Source: Methylocystis bryophila (GTDB lineage Bacteria > Pseudomonadota > Alphaproteobacteria > Rhizobiales > Beijerinckiaceae). From it: a stretch of 64,000 bases of DNA. Shown piece by piece: positions 26,048-35,495 of this stretch. The stretch is taken from positions 310,001 to 374,000 of the forward strand of contig NZ_AP027149.1 of the NCBI RefSeq assembly GCF_027925445.1, given 5' to 3'. The number at the start of each line of letters is the position of its first letter. The first letter of the stretch is position 1. The notes below the pieces were generated by a model. That model was not told the DNA's origin. It ran no database searches and saw nothing but the letters and a program-made list of their open reading frames with translations. Both the position numbers and the translations under genes were made by a program.

Positions 26048-26725
26048 ATGCGTGTGCTCATAGTCGAAGACCACTCGAAGCTGGCGCAGGAGCTCTCCGA
26101 GCAATTGTCGCGCGGCGGATACTCCTGCGACTGCGTCAATTCGCTCGATCATGCGCGCGAGATCGTGAGGCTCCAGGAGTATGGCGTCGCGCTGGTCGAT
26201 CGGCGACTGCCGGACGGCGACGGCCTTTCACTGGTGGCCGCCATGCGCCGCACCCAGCCGAAGATGTGCATTCTCGTGTTGACCGCGATCGACGAGACGA
26301 ATGAGATCGTCGCGTCGCTCGACGCCGGCGCCGACGACTATGTAACCAAGCCCTTCGAGCCTGACGAGCTCATGGCGCGCATCCGCGCCTCGCTACGCCG
26401 CGCCGCGGGCGCGATGCAGCCTTTGATGAAGCTCGCCAGATTGTGTTTTGATCCCGCGACTCGCGACTTCGCAATCGGTCAATCGATCGTGGTGCTGCAG
26501 AGGCGCGAGGCGATTCTTCTCGAGACCTTGATGCGACGAGCAGGGAGGGTGGTGCTGCGCGAGGCGCTGTTCGATGAGATTTGGGGAGAGAAGGAAGATC
26601 TGACGGCGCACAATCTCAACGGGCTTGTCTCTCAACTGCGTCTTCGCCTGAAGGAGCTGAACGCGGGGGTCGATATCCATGTGGCGCGTGGATTGGGTTA
26701 TTTCCTCGCCGAGGAAAAGGCGTGA
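26048..26725 (+). CDS. OmpR-family response regulator 1
   Basis: 225 residues. Receiver domain with acidic pair E7/D8, phospho-acceptor D51 in LVDRRLPDGDG, and K101 in VTKPF; the winged-helix DNA-binding domain fills residues ~130-222. It overlaps the sensor kinase start (GTGA), so the pair is coupled. The sequence is close to the regulator at 29749 (same D51 spacing and RRLPDGDGLS), implying duplication. A likely autoregulatory site is the inverted repeat upstream. Confidence 0.92.
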   Translation: MRVLIVEDHSKLAQELSEQLSRGGYSCDCVNSLDHAREIVRLQEYGVALVDRRLPDGDGLSLVAAMRRTQPKMCILVLTAIDETNEIVASLDAGADDYVTKPFEPDELMARIRASLRRAAGAMQPLMKLARLCFDPATRDFAIGQSIVVLQRREAILLETLMRRAGRVVLREALFDEIWGEKEDLTAHNLNGLVSQLRLRLKELNAGVDIHVARGLGYFLAEEKA

Positions 26726-28251
26726 GGCGCAACCCTTCGCTGTCGGCAAGGCTCGGTTCGATGTTATTGCTCGTTCTGCTTCTCGGATCCGTTCCGACCT
26801 GGGGCTATTTCATTTGGAGCGGCTTCTATCGCGTAACATCCGGGGGCGAATTCAGATTCTCTGAGCTTTCCTATCCTCACCTCTTGTCGATGGTCCAGAA
26901 ATCCATCCTGCTCGGGCAGGACGGCGCGTGGCGCTTCGAGCCGATCCCTGAGCTCAAGCAGCGATTGGCGCGGGATCGCGATCTGAACATTTCCGTCTGG
27001 GACGCCGACAAATGCGAGGAGCTGCCGGGCTTCTTGCCGGATTTCACAGGGTTCTCGATTTTGAAAATTCTGCCGCCTCCGATATGCGGTCGGCCGATCG
27101 AAGTACGCGCCGCGAATTTGCAAATACGCAACGATTCAGGCGCGCTCTTTTCCGCCATGGCGATGCGAAGAAAGACCGATATGGGTCCGGTGATCATCCT
27201 CGTGTGGGGCGGCGAGTACCGTTCGGATGATCTCGTCTATTTGTTCCTCGACTGGTTTTCGTCGATGCCGGGAGGTTGGCCGTCGCTGCCGATTTTCGCG
27301 CTCGCCGCCACGACTTCATGGTTTTTGCTACATCGTGGATTGTCGCCCTTGCGAGAGCTCGTCGCTCGGCTCGACGGCATAGATCTCGATTCCTCCAACG
27401 CTCTTCTTCCAGAGGAGAACGTTCCCGTCGAGGTCGTGCCGCTCGTCTCGGCGTTGAACGGCGCGTTGGCGCGTCTCGACGCTGGGATTGCGCAGCAGAA
27501 GCGCTTCGTGGCCAATGCGGCGCATGAATTGCGCACACCGATCGCCGCTCTGCGCGCGCGCCTCGACAATCCGCGCGATGAGGATTTGCGCAAAGATATG
27601 CGTCGCGGTCTGCGGCAGCTGCAAGCGATCAGCGAGCAGCTTCTCGCTTCGGCGAGGATTGCCGCAAGAGGGGCTGCGACCGAGGAAGGCGGCGAGAAGG
27701 TCGACTTGACCGAGGTCGTCCGCGACAAGGCCGCCGATTACGCGCCGCTCGCCGTGGAGAACGGCAGGCAGATCGAGTTCGAGGGATCGTTCGCACCGGT
27801 CAGGATCCGTGGAACGCGGCAGGCGGTGGGCAGCGTCGTCACAAACCTCATCGACAACGCGCTGCGCGCCGAACCGCTCGGCGGAGCCGTGGTGCTGCGG
27901 CTTTCGGCCGATGCGACGCTCGAGGTCGTCGACCATGGTGAAGGCGTCGCCCCGGAAGACCGCGCGCTGGTCTTCGAGCCGTTTTGGCGCAAGCGCGACG
28001 CTTACGACGGCGCGGGACTGGGCCTTAGCATCACCAAGGAACTTGTGGAGAAGCACGACGGCCGCATCTGGATCGAGGAAACCCCGGGCGGCGGAGCCAC
28101 CTTCAAAGTTTCGTTTCCGCTGGAGGGCGAAGAGGAGGCCGACAAATCGGCCGCGCGTCACGCCGCTCGCGGCAGTAGCGGCGAGCAGCGGCAAAATTTC
28201 AAATTGCAGGAAAAAAGCGGCGAGGCGTCCCGTCGAGGGGATCGGCAGTGA
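26722..28251 (+). CDS. Sensor histidine kinase 1
   Basis: 509 residues from GTG 26722, overlapping the regulator stop by four bases. Membrane helices at about residues 12-33 and 190-210 bracket a ~150-residue periplasmic sensor. H-box AANAAHELRTP-like (VANAAHELRTP) near residue 265, N-box NLIDNALRAEP near 377, G-boxes DHGEGV and GAGLGLS near 405-435. Substrate or signal unknown; position between TonB receptors suggests metal or siderophore status. The C-terminus has a ~45-residue extension after ATFKVSF. Its end overlaps the riboswitch-like sequence on the same strand, so the tail may be recent read-through. Confidence 0.9.
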   Translation: MRRNPSLSARLGSMLLLVLLLGSVPTWGYFIWSGFYRVTSGGEFRFSELSYPHLLSMVQKSILLGQDGAWRFEPIPELKQRLARDRDLNISVWDADKCEELPGFLPDFTGFSILKILPPPICGRPIEVRAANLQIRNDSGALFSAMAMRRKTDMGPVIILVWGGEYRSDDLVYLFLDWFSSMPGGWPSLPIFALAATTSWFLLHRGLSPLRELVARLDGIDLDSSNALLPEENVPVEVVPLVSALNGALARLDAGIAQQKRFVANAAHELRTPIAALRARLDNPRDEDLRKDMRRGLRQLQAISEQLLASARIAARGAATEEGGEKVDLTEVVRDKAADYAPLAVENGRQIEFEGSFAPVRIRGTRQAVGSVVTNLIDNALRAEPLGGAVVLRLSADATLEVVDHGEGVAPEDRALVFEPFWRKRDAYDGAGLGLSITKELVEKHDGRIWIEETPGGGATFKVSFPLEGEEEADKSAARHAARGSSGEQRQNFKLQEKSGEASRRGDRQ

Positions 28252-28337
28252 CGCTCCTGCGGCGCCCCGACTGAATTTCGCCTGACGAGACGAAAGTCTC
28301 CCTGGAGGCCCGGACGCCAAGTCAGGAAACCGACGCC
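28221..28337 (+). promoter_or_regulatory. Cobalamin-riboswitch-like RNA, compact and orphan
   Basis: Conserved pieces appear in the right order. A GGGGATCGGCAGTGACG segment resembles the GGGAAxCCGGTGcGA box, and GCGGCGCCCCGACTG resembles GCGGCCCCCGCTACTG. CCTGGAGGC stands where CTGGGAAGGC is expected, and AAGTCAGGAAACC matches the B12-box AAGYCAGGAGACC. The ends GGCGTC (28224-28229) and GACGCC (28332-28337) pair perfectly as a closing P1 stem. At ~114 nt it is shorter than typical members, and the GCCACTG element is not clear. No plus-strand gene follows for over 2 kb; the next gene is on the opposite strand. Confidence 0.5.
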
Positions 28338-28375
28338 TTGTGCGAAAATCATATCGCATCGCGCTCGACGCTCGC

Positions 28376-29746
28376 CTATTCCTGCGCGAAGCGCAGCTTG
28401 AACGTCGCCCCGCCGCCCGGGGTTTCCTCGACCCAGACCCGTCCGCCGAGCCTCTCCATCAACTCCTTCGCGATGGCGAGCCCGAGGCCCGCGCCGGATG
28501 ACGCCTCGCTCTTGCGCCAGAAGGGCTCGAAAATGATCTCGCGGTCGGCCGCCGCGACGCCTTCGCCATGGTCGACGACCTCGACGACAGGACCCATGGT
28601 GACGCGCGTCAGGATCGTCCCGCCTTCCGGCTCGGCGCGCAGCGCATTGTCGATAATATTCGCGAGCACCGATTCGATCGCGCGGCGATTGCCTTTCGCC
28701 TGCGCCTTTGTCGGCGCGCCCTCGAATTCGAGATTGCGCCCGCATTTGATCGCGAGCGGCGTGCGGCCGGCGACGACGCTCCAAGCCAATTCATTGAGGT
28801 CAATGTCCTCGTTCGCGCAAACTTGTTTCTCGCAGAGCCGCGCCTCGATCAGGATCTGGTCGACGATCGCCTGCAATTGGCTCGCGTCGCGCTCCATCTC
28901 GCGCCTGAAGCCGGGCTCGAGCGGATTTTGCAGTCGCGCGCGCAAGATGGCGAGCGGCGTGCGCAGCTCATGAGCGGCGTTGGCGGTGTAGCGGCGCATC
29001 CGCCTGGCGCTCGCGTCCAGCCGCGCGAGCAGCGCGTTGATCGCCTCGACGAAAGGCTGGATCTCGCTCGGCGCATCGGCGGCCACGACGCCATCGCTGA
29101 GGGAGTCGAAATCGAGCGTCTCCATCTGACGCGCGGTGGCGCGAAGCGGCTCGAGCCCGCGCCTCACGGCGAACCAGGCCGTTCCTGTGGAGATGACGAT
29201 AACCGAAAAAAGATAGGCGATATTCCATTTGAACTCATCGGCAATGAAGCCGAACACGATGTCGTCCCATCTGAATTTTTGCCGATAGGTCGCAATTTGC
29301 AGCCGCCCAAAGGGCGTTCGCACGAGCTCGAGATGCCCCAGCGGGGTCATCTGGTCGTCTCCCGGAAGAACGAAGTGCGAGTGAATCGAACTGATCGAAA
29401 TAAGCCCAGCCTTCGCCAATAACTCCGCCAGCTCAGGCGAGGACCCCTGCAGAGGCTTTCGATCCCTGGCGAAGACGGCAAACTGCAGTCTTGGCGCGCG
29501 CGAGGTCTCGCGACGCAGCTCCTCATTTGGCAGAACCCGCAACTCCGAATCGTCTCCGCGCACCAAGGATGCGGAGACGAGCGCGCTGGTTCGGTCAAAG
29601 GCGAGCTCGTCGAGCGACCAGCCGAAATAGGCGACCTGGAGAAAATTGAGCCCGGCCGTGACGAGTGCGCCGACGAGAAAAGCAAAGAGCTGCGCGAGGA
29701 CGAGGTAGAAGACGACGCGGCGCGCCAGCGAGAGCCCCCGCGGCAC
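28376..29746 (-). CDS. Sensor histidine kinase 2
   Basis: 456 residues from GTG 29746. Helices at ~residues 8-33 and ~175-195 flank a periplasmic domain. H-box ANAAHELRTP near residue 247, N-box NIIDNALRAEP near 350, G-box GAGLGLAIAKEL near 420, ending ETPGGGATFKLRF. It is a paralogue of kinase 1 (26722) and in opposite orientation. The coding start follows its regulator's stop after two bases. Signal unknown. Confidence 0.92.
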   Translation of the reverse strand: MPRGLSLARRVVFYLVLAQLFAFLVGALVTAGLNFLQVAYFGWSLDELAFDRTSALVSASLVRGDDSELRVLPNEELRRETSRAPRLQFAVFARDRKPLQGSSPELAELLAKAGLISISSIHSHFVLPGDDQMTPLGHLELVRTPFGRLQIATYRQKFRWDDIVFGFIADEFKWNIAYLFSVIVISTGTAWFAVRRGLEPLRATARQMETLDFDSLSDGVVAADAPSEIQPFVEAINALLARLDASARRMRRYTANAAHELRTPLAILRARLQNPLEPGFRREMERDASQLQAIVDQILIEARLCEKQVCANEDIDLNELAWSVVAGRTPLAIKCGRNLEFEGAPTKAQAKGNRRAIESVLANIIDNALRAEPEGGTILTRVTMGPVVEVVDHGEGVAAADREIIFEPFWRKSEASSGAGLGLAIAKELMERLGGRVWVEETPGGGATFKLRFAQE

Positions 29747-29748
29747 GC

Positions 29749-30423
29749 TCAGCTCTCGATCTCGGCGATCATATAGCCGACGCCGCGCGCTGAATGGACT
29801 TCCACGCCGGCGCCCAATTGCTGCAAGCGGCTGCGGACTCGGGCGACGAGCAAGGTCAATGCGTGCGGCTGAACCTCGTCGTCCAAGCCCCAGATCTCGG
29901 ACATCAGAGTCTCGCGACGCACGATCACCCCTGCGCGGCGAAGGAGCGATTCAAGCAGCGCCAGCTCGCGATTGTGGAACAGAGCGGCCTTTCCCGCCAC
30001 GGAGATGGTGCGGCCGGCGCCGTCAAACGCCAGCGCGCCGAGCGTCACCGGCGGCGTGGGCTCGCCGCTGCGCCGTGATGCGGCGCGAATGCGCGCCATC
30101 ATCTCCTCGAGATCGAAGGGCTTGACGAGATAATCGTCAGCGCCGGCGTCGAGACCAGCGATGCGGTCGTCGACCGCCTCGAGCGCCGTCAGCATCAACA
30201 CGCGGCAGTCCGGCAACTGCCGGCGAATCGTCGAGATGAGCGACAGTCCGTCGCCATCCGGCAGACGGCGGTCGAGAAGAGCGACGGAATAGGGATTGTC
30301 GACGAGCGCCTCGCGCGCTTCGCGCAGCGTCTCTACATGGTCCACGCAATAGCCGGCGCGCTTCAGCCGCCGCTCCAACTGATGCGCAAGACTCGCCTGA
30401 TCCTCAACCAATAGTGTTCGCAT
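29749..30423 (-). CDS. OmpR-family response regulator 2
   Basis: 224 residues with receiver residues E7/D8, D51 in LLDRRLPDGDG and Lys in LVKPF, then a winged-helix effector domain ending HSARGVGYMIAE. It is two bases upstream of kinase 2. Compared with regulator 1 it conserves length and core motifs but diverges in the DNA-binding half, consistent with an old duplication and possibly different targets. Confidence 0.92.
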   Translation of the reverse strand: MRTLLVEDQASLAHQLERRLKRAGYCVDHVETLREAREALVDNPYSVALLDRRLPDGDGLSLISTIRRQLPDCRVLMLTALEAVDDRIAGLDAGADDYLVKPFDLEEMMARIRAASRRSGEPTPPVTLGALAFDGAGRTISVAGKAALFHNRELALLESLLRRAGVIVRRETLMSEIWGLDDEVQPHALTLLVARVRSRLQQLGAGVEVHSARGVGYMIAEIES

Positions 30424-30541
30424 GGCCGCCGCTCCACAGACGGAGAGCCATCGGCGGCAGGTGGCCCCAACCCCGATGGACTCTCTTTAAGCCACGCAGC
30501 TTGAGCCTCCGCGCGGAAAACTGCAAACGCTTCGCGCTTCT

Positions 30542-30559
30542 TGTGGCCAAAATGTCACA
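30542..30559. promoter_or_regulatory. Inverted repeat upstream of response regulator 2
   Basis: TGTGGC-N6-GTCACA, differing by one base from the perfect repeat at 25912-25929. It lies 118 bases before the regulator start at 30423, the same distance as in the paralogous operon, and also faces the plus-strand gene at 30653. A shared OmpR-type regulator site is likely. Confidence 0.5.
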
Positions 30560-30652
30560 ACCCAGACAAATTTGAATGCGCGCGCGCCGGGAGAGGCCCA
30601 TGAGATTGTATCTGGGGCAGTAAGGTCGCGGGGAGCGAGAAGGTTTGAAACG

Positions 30653-31063
30653 ATGACGCGGCGAGAGGGTTCACATCGAGCATCGAGGCTTCTGAGCCTC
30701 GTCGCGCGTTGCGTGGCCCTGCTGCTCACGCTGCAAGCCCTTGGCGTCTTCGCGCCGACCGGCCCCTTTCCGGCGCAGGCCGCGTCCGCAAAGCTCGGCG
30801 TTGCAGCGGCCGACACGACCTGTCGCACGCAGCAGACCGGGTCGCCGGGGCACGATCGGGACGGCTCCAGCCATTGCGCGGTCTGCTGTCTCCGTGACGA
30901 CGACAACGGCTGGACCGACACGCCAATCCTCTCGGGCTCTTTCCGCATCGAGTTCGCGCCTCGACTCATACTGGCGCTTCTTGGTCACACTGAGCCGTCG
31001 GCGCTGAAGCGCGAAGCCCGCGCCGGCGCCGGGCGTGCGCGCGCGCCTCCCGCCCTCTCCTGA
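30653..31063 (+). CDS. Small secreted DUF2946-like protein
   Basis: 136 residues from ATG 30653, with AAGG nine bases upstream. A hydrophobic N-terminal segment (residues ~12-40) may be a signal or anchor. The middle carries a SSHCAVCC cysteine/histidine motif like that of DUF2946 proteins, which are often encoded beside TonB receptors and copper-handling genes. No catalytic motif. It precedes the frameshifted TonB receptor by 81 bases. A role in metal handling is inferred from the CxxC-like motif and context. Confidence 0.6.
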   Translation: MTRREGSHRASRLLSLVARCVALLLTLQALGVFAPTGPFPAQAASAKLGVAAADTTCRTQQTGSPGHDRDGSSHCAVCCLRDDDNGWTDTPILSGSFRIEFAPRLILALLGHTEPSALKREARAGAGRARAPPALS

Positions 31064-31144
31064 CCCGACCCCGCGCGGCGAAGCCGCGTCGCAGCCCCCT
31101 CACCGGTCTCACGGCGCAAAACCGCCGTATCAGGAGCATTTCCC

Positions 31145-33509
31145 ATGTCTTGCCTAAACCTAAGGCGCGGCGCGTCTGCGGCCGCCCTATGGATCGTCGC
31201 GCTCTCTTCGGTGGCGGAGGCCCAGCAGAGCCTGCCCACCCTGGACGTCGGCCTCGCCAAGCCTGTCCACGCCAAATCGACGGCCGCGCGCGCGCGGGGA
31301 GGGCGCTCCCGCACGCAAATCGCTTTGCCCGCGGACCCCGCCGCCGCTGCGCCGGGTCCTGCGTCGGCCGGACCCCCGTCGGGGGTCGCAGCGCTTCGAT
31401 CCGCAGAAGGAGACAGGCTACACGCGCTCAACGACCTTCGGCGCGACGAAGACCAACACGAAAATCCTCGACACGCCCGCAGCCGTCGAGGTCGTCCCGC
31501 ATGAGGTGATCCAGGACCAGCAGGATCTGACCATTTTGGAAGCGGTGCAGAATGTCTCGGGCGTGCAGGCGCAATCCGGCGCCTTCTACGATCAGTATCG
31601 CATCCGCGGCTTCAACAGCGGCTATGGCGCGACCTATCGAGACACGCTGAAGATGGAAGGCATCATCGGCGCGGAGGACCCAGCCTTCACGGATCGCGTC
31701 GAGGTCGTCAAAGGGCCGGCCTCCATGCTCTTTGGCCGCATCGAGCCGGGCGGCCTGATCAATATCGTTCCCAAGAAGCCGAGGGAAGAAGCGAGCCAAA
31801 CGGCGCAGACTCAGGTCGGCAGTTGGGGCCTCTCGCGCTCGAGCGTAGACCTCACCGGCCCGGTCGACGAGGCCAAGACCGTTCTCTATCGTTTCATGGC
31901 CGTCTATGACCGCGCCGACTCCTTCACGGACTATGAGCATCACGACAATGGCGCGGCGGCGCTGTTCCTGACGTTCCTACCGACCCAGAATTTCGAGTCG
32001 AATGTTCAGTTCGAGCACTATGAAAAGAAATTGACCAATGCGGAGGGTCTCGGCGCCTTCCCGGTCAATCTGATGTCGGACGCGAACGGCAAGCCCTGGG
32101 TTATCCCCGGCTACAACGATCGTCCGACGCCCCTCCCCCGTAATTTCTCCGTCGGCGATCCCGTCATGTGGAACGAGTTCCCTTACGTGATCCATAGAAC
32201 GTTGTTCTTCTACGACTGGACCTATCACTTCAACGACCAGTGGAAGATCACGAACCGGCTGCATTACATCGACGATCACGAGAATCAGGACGGCTTGGGC
32301 AATTGGGGCGGCTTCGACGGCACGTGGCTGACGCGCAAGTTCCTCAATAACCCCTTGAGCCGCGGCATTCTCTCCACCAATCTCGACCTGCATGGCGAGT
32401 TCGAGACCGGGCCGTTGAAACACAAAATCCTCGCCGGCCTCGACTGGTACAAATATCAGGACGACTGGGTCGGCGATTACGGGTTTAACCTGCCTTGGCC
32501 CGCTCTCAACGTCTGGTCCCCGTACACCAGCATCCCCTCGCCGCTCCTCCACTATCTCGCTGACACATCTCGCAACAACACGCTTTGGCGCTCACGCTGG
32601 CAAGATTTCGGCGCTTATGTTCAAAACGATGTCTCGTTCCTGGAAGACCGCGTGCATCTGCTGCTCGGCGGACGTTACGACGAAGCGCCGCAGCAGTACT
32701 CGAAGGATTACGGCTATAGCGGCGCCGACTGCTGGCCGAACTGCACGGGCTATCCTCTCAAGACTTACAGCGACCGCATACCCGTGTCGCCCCGCGTCGG
32801 CGCGCTCTTCAAGATGGACGACCGAACGTCGATTTACGGCTCCTATGTGCGCTCGACCGGATCCAACAACTCTTCCGTCACCGCCGACGGAAGAGCCGTG
32901 CCGCCGGAAAAGGCGAAGCAATGGGAAGTCGGCGTGAAGAGGGAATGGCTGGAAGGCAGGTTCCTGACCACTCTAGCGCTCTTCGACCTGACGAAGATGA
33001 ACGTGCTGGAGCCGGACCCGAGCAATCCGATGTTCAGCATTCCCGTCGGCAAGGTCAACAGCCGCGGCGTCGAGTTCGACGCCTCCGGTCAAGTGACCGA
33101 AAACCTCAACATCATCGGCAGCTACACTTTCAATCCGGTCAAGGTCATCGACGACGGCGACAATGGCGGAGCCAACAGGCGCTTCGAGGGCGCGGCGCCG
33201 CATGTCGGCAACATCTGGGCAAAATGGGACACGGCCCCCAAGCAGCCTGAAGGGTTCGAGTTCGGCTTCGGCGTCTATGCGATGTCCTGGCGCTGGGGCG
33301 ATCTCGCCAACACCTGGGTGATGCCGGGTTATGTCAAATTCGACATGATGGGCGGCTATCGCACGCTGATCGGCGGGCATAAGCTGACGGTGCAGCTCAA
33401 TATCAAGAATTTGAGCGACACGCGCTACTGGGATCATGGCGACGCTTATCAATTCGCGTTCATGGGAAAGCCGCGCACTTTCATCGGGATGGTGAAGCTC
33501 GACTGGTGA
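31145..33509 (+). pseudogene. TonB-dependent siderophore receptor with frameshift near 31371-31385
   Basis: The start (ATG 31145, AGGAG site) encodes a signal peptide ending AEA and an Ala/Pro linker in one frame. The rest (FDPQKETGY, plug motifs YRIRGFNSGYG and VEVVKGPASMLFG, a full barrel, final KLDW) continues from about 31383 in the +1 frame. The switch falls in adjoining C5 and G5 runs (31373-31385). One extra base there, or two missing, would explain it. Apart from this the receptor is complete (about 785 residues if repaired). It may be a true disabling mutation, an error in the assembly, or slippage-prone on/off control. Upstream is a DUF2946-like gene, downstream a PepSY gene. Confidence 0.8.
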
Positions 33510-33520
33510 CGTTCACGAGA

Positions 33521-33544
33521 CGACCGGCTCCGGCGGGCCGGTCG
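33521..33544 (+). terminator. Hairpin after TonB receptor
   Basis: CGACCGGC and GCCGGTCG arms form a perfect 8-bp stem with an 8-base loop just after the receptor stop. Only a short pyrimidine-rich run follows, so termination is possible but may be partial and allow some read-through into the PepSY gene. Confidence 0.4.
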
Positions 33545-33570
33545 CTTCTCGCTTTCGAGGAGGCCGACGC

Positions 33571-34824
33571 ATGTCTTCAAGCGCTTCACTCAACCTCGCG
33601 CCAGAGCAGAAACGGCGCGAACGCCTGAAGGCGCAACGGCGCCTGTGGCTCGACATCCATCTCTATATCGGCCTCGTTGCGGGCTCGATGCTCGTCGTCA
33701 TCGGCCTGACGGGGAGTCTCCTCGTCTTCTGGCAGGAGATTGACGAATGGCTGGAGCCGGCGATGTTCACCTCGGCGCCGCCGCCGGAGGGCGAGGCGGC
33801 GTTCCGCCCGCTCTCCGAGATCCGCGCAACGCTTCAGGCCGCGCTGCCGGCGGGCGCGAAGGCGGGGGGCGTCGCCTATCCGCGCAATGAAAGCGGCTGC
33901 TACAAAATCTATTACGAAAACCCCGCGACAGGCGACACGCGTCGCCTCTGTATCGATCCGTACAACGCCAAGCTCCTCGGCGACAAAGTCTATTGGTCGA
34001 AGAAGGGCGTGCAGCATCACAGCCTGATGAGCTTCCTCTATCAATTGCACTGGTCGCTGCTGCTCTACGACATCGCCGGGGATAATGGAGTCGTGGTGGC
34101 AATCGCCGCGATCCTGCTCGTCGTGTCCACGCTGACCGGCGTCTATCTCTGGTGGCCGACGCCGGGCAAGTGGGTCAAGGCCCTGACGCTGAAACGCGGC
34201 GCGAAGGGCGAGCGGTTGAATTACGACCTGCATAAGCTCGGCGGCGTCTACACGGCGCTCGTCATGCTCGCCGTGCTGATCTCCGGCGTCTCGATGAATT
34301 TGCACGAGCAATTCGTCTCGATCGTCGACCGGGTCGCGCCGTTGAGCGCCGTGCAGAAGGATGAGGTCAAGTCCGGCGCCGCGAATGGGCGTCCGCGCAT
34401 TTCCTTCGACGTGGCGGTCGACGCGGCAGCCCGAAACTTCCCGGAAGGACGGTTGGTCAACATCGGCTTTCCCGCCGACGAGTCGGGCGTCTACAGCATA
34501 TGCCGGAACCAGATCGAAAAGCTTAGCCGCTTCATCGGCACGCGATGCGTGCTGATCGACCAATATTCGGCGGAGGTTTTGGGGATGCGGGACCCAGCCA
34601 CGGGAACGGCCGGCGATGTCTTCATGCAGTGGCAGTGGCCGCTCCACTCGGGGCGCGCCTTCGGTTGGACAGGGCGGATTCTCGTGTGCCTGACCGGCCT
34701 CGCCTGCCCGCTTCTCTTCGTCACGGGCGTGATCCGCTGGCTGCAAAAGCGCCGATCGAAAAAGATTCACGCCGAGCGAGAGGCGAATCGCACTCCGGCG
34801 CCCTCGCGGGCGGCTCGCGGATAG
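33571..34824 (+). CDS. PepSY-associated transmembrane protein
   Basis: 417 residues with four predicted helices: near residues 30-52 (GLVAGSMLVVIGLTGSLL), 160-195, 225-250 and 360-385. WLDIHLYIGL and LYDLHKLGGVYTAL-type motifs and conserved histidines (HWSLLLYD, DLHKLGG) are typical of the PepSY-TM/PiuB family. These often follow siderophore TonB receptors and are proposed to reduce or handle iron at the inner membrane. It lies 61 bases after the receptor, probably same operon, separated by a hairpin. Confidence 0.88.
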   Translation: MSSSASLNLAPEQKRRERLKAQRRLWLDIHLYIGLVAGSMLVVIGLTGSLLVFWQEIDEWLEPAMFTSAPPPEGEAAFRPLSEIRATLQAALPAGAKAGGVAYPRNESGCYKIYYENPATGDTRRLCIDPYNAKLLGDKVYWSKKGVQHHSLMSFLYQLHWSLLLYDIAGDNGVVVAIAAILLVVSTLTGVYLWWPTPGKWVKALTLKRGAKGERLNYDLHKLGGVYTALVMLAVLISGVSMNLHEQFVSIVDRVAPLSAVQKDEVKSGAANGRPRISFDVAVDAAARNFPEGRLVNIGFPADESGVYSICRNQIEKLSRFIGTRCVLIDQYSAEVLGMRDPATGTAGDVFMQWQWPLHSGRAFGWTGRILVCLTGLACPLLFVTGVIRWLQKRRSKKIHAEREANRTPAPSRAARG

Positions 34825-34859
34825 CGAGCGCGCTCAGAATCGGGCCGCCGCAGCTCGCG

Positions 34860-35477
34860 TCACTTCAGCAGCTCCTTCGACGCAACGGTCGAATCCGCGT
34901 TGAGCGTGTAGATCAGCGGCACGCCGGTCGCGAGCTCGAGACCCGGGACCTCGTCCGGCGTCAGCTTATCCAGCACCATGGCCAGCGCGCGCAGCGAATT
35001 GCCATGGGCGGCGACGAGCACGCGCTCGCCGCGCAGCACCGGCGGCAGAATGTGCTGGCAGTAGAAGGGCAAGACCCGCGCGACCGTGTCCTTGAGGCTC
35101 TCGCCGCCCGGCGGCGGAATGTCGTAGGAACGTCGCCACAGGCGCACCTGCTCCTCGCCCCATTTCTCTCGCGCCTCGTCCTTGTTGAGGCCGGAGAGAT
35201 CGCCGTAATGACGCTCGTTGAGGGCGCGGTCCTTGACCGTCCAGACATTTGACTGGCCGAGCTCCTTCAACATGAGGTCGAGGGTGCGTTGCGCGCGCAG
35301 CAGCGCCGACGTGAAGCCGATGCTGAAAAGAATGTCGCGCTCCCGCAATTGCCGGCCGGCGTGACGCGCCTCCTCGACGCCTTTCGGCGTCAGATCCGGA
35401 TTCTTCCAACCGGTGAAGAGGTTCTTGGCGTTCCATTCGCTTTCGCCATGCCGGACGAGCACGAGGGTGCGGTTCAT
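34860..35477 (-). CDS. gpmA: 2,3-bisphosphoglycerate-dependent phosphoglycerate mutase
   Basis: 205 residues, the short form common in alphaproteobacteria (E. coli GpmA is ~250). The phospho-histidine motif RHGESEWN starts at residue 9 (His10), and a second catalytic His is in AAHGNSLRA. LNERHYG and FTGWKNPDL are additional family signatures. It interconverts 3- and 2-phosphoglycerate in glycolysis/gluconeogenesis. It sits 18 bases downstream of dapB on the same strand and may be co-transcribed with it. Confidence 0.95.
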   Translation of the reverse strand: MNRTLVLVRHGESEWNAKNLFTGWKNPDLTPKGVEEARHAGRQLRERDILFSIGFTSALLRAQRTLDLMLKELGQSNVWTVKDRALNERHYGDLSGLNKDEAREKWGEEQVRLWRRSYDIPPPGGESLKDTVARVLPFYCQHILPPVLRGERVLVAAHGNSLRALAMVLDKLTPDEVPGLELATGVPLIYTLNADSTVASKELLK

Positions 35478-35495
35478 CGTCGTTCTTATCCTCGC

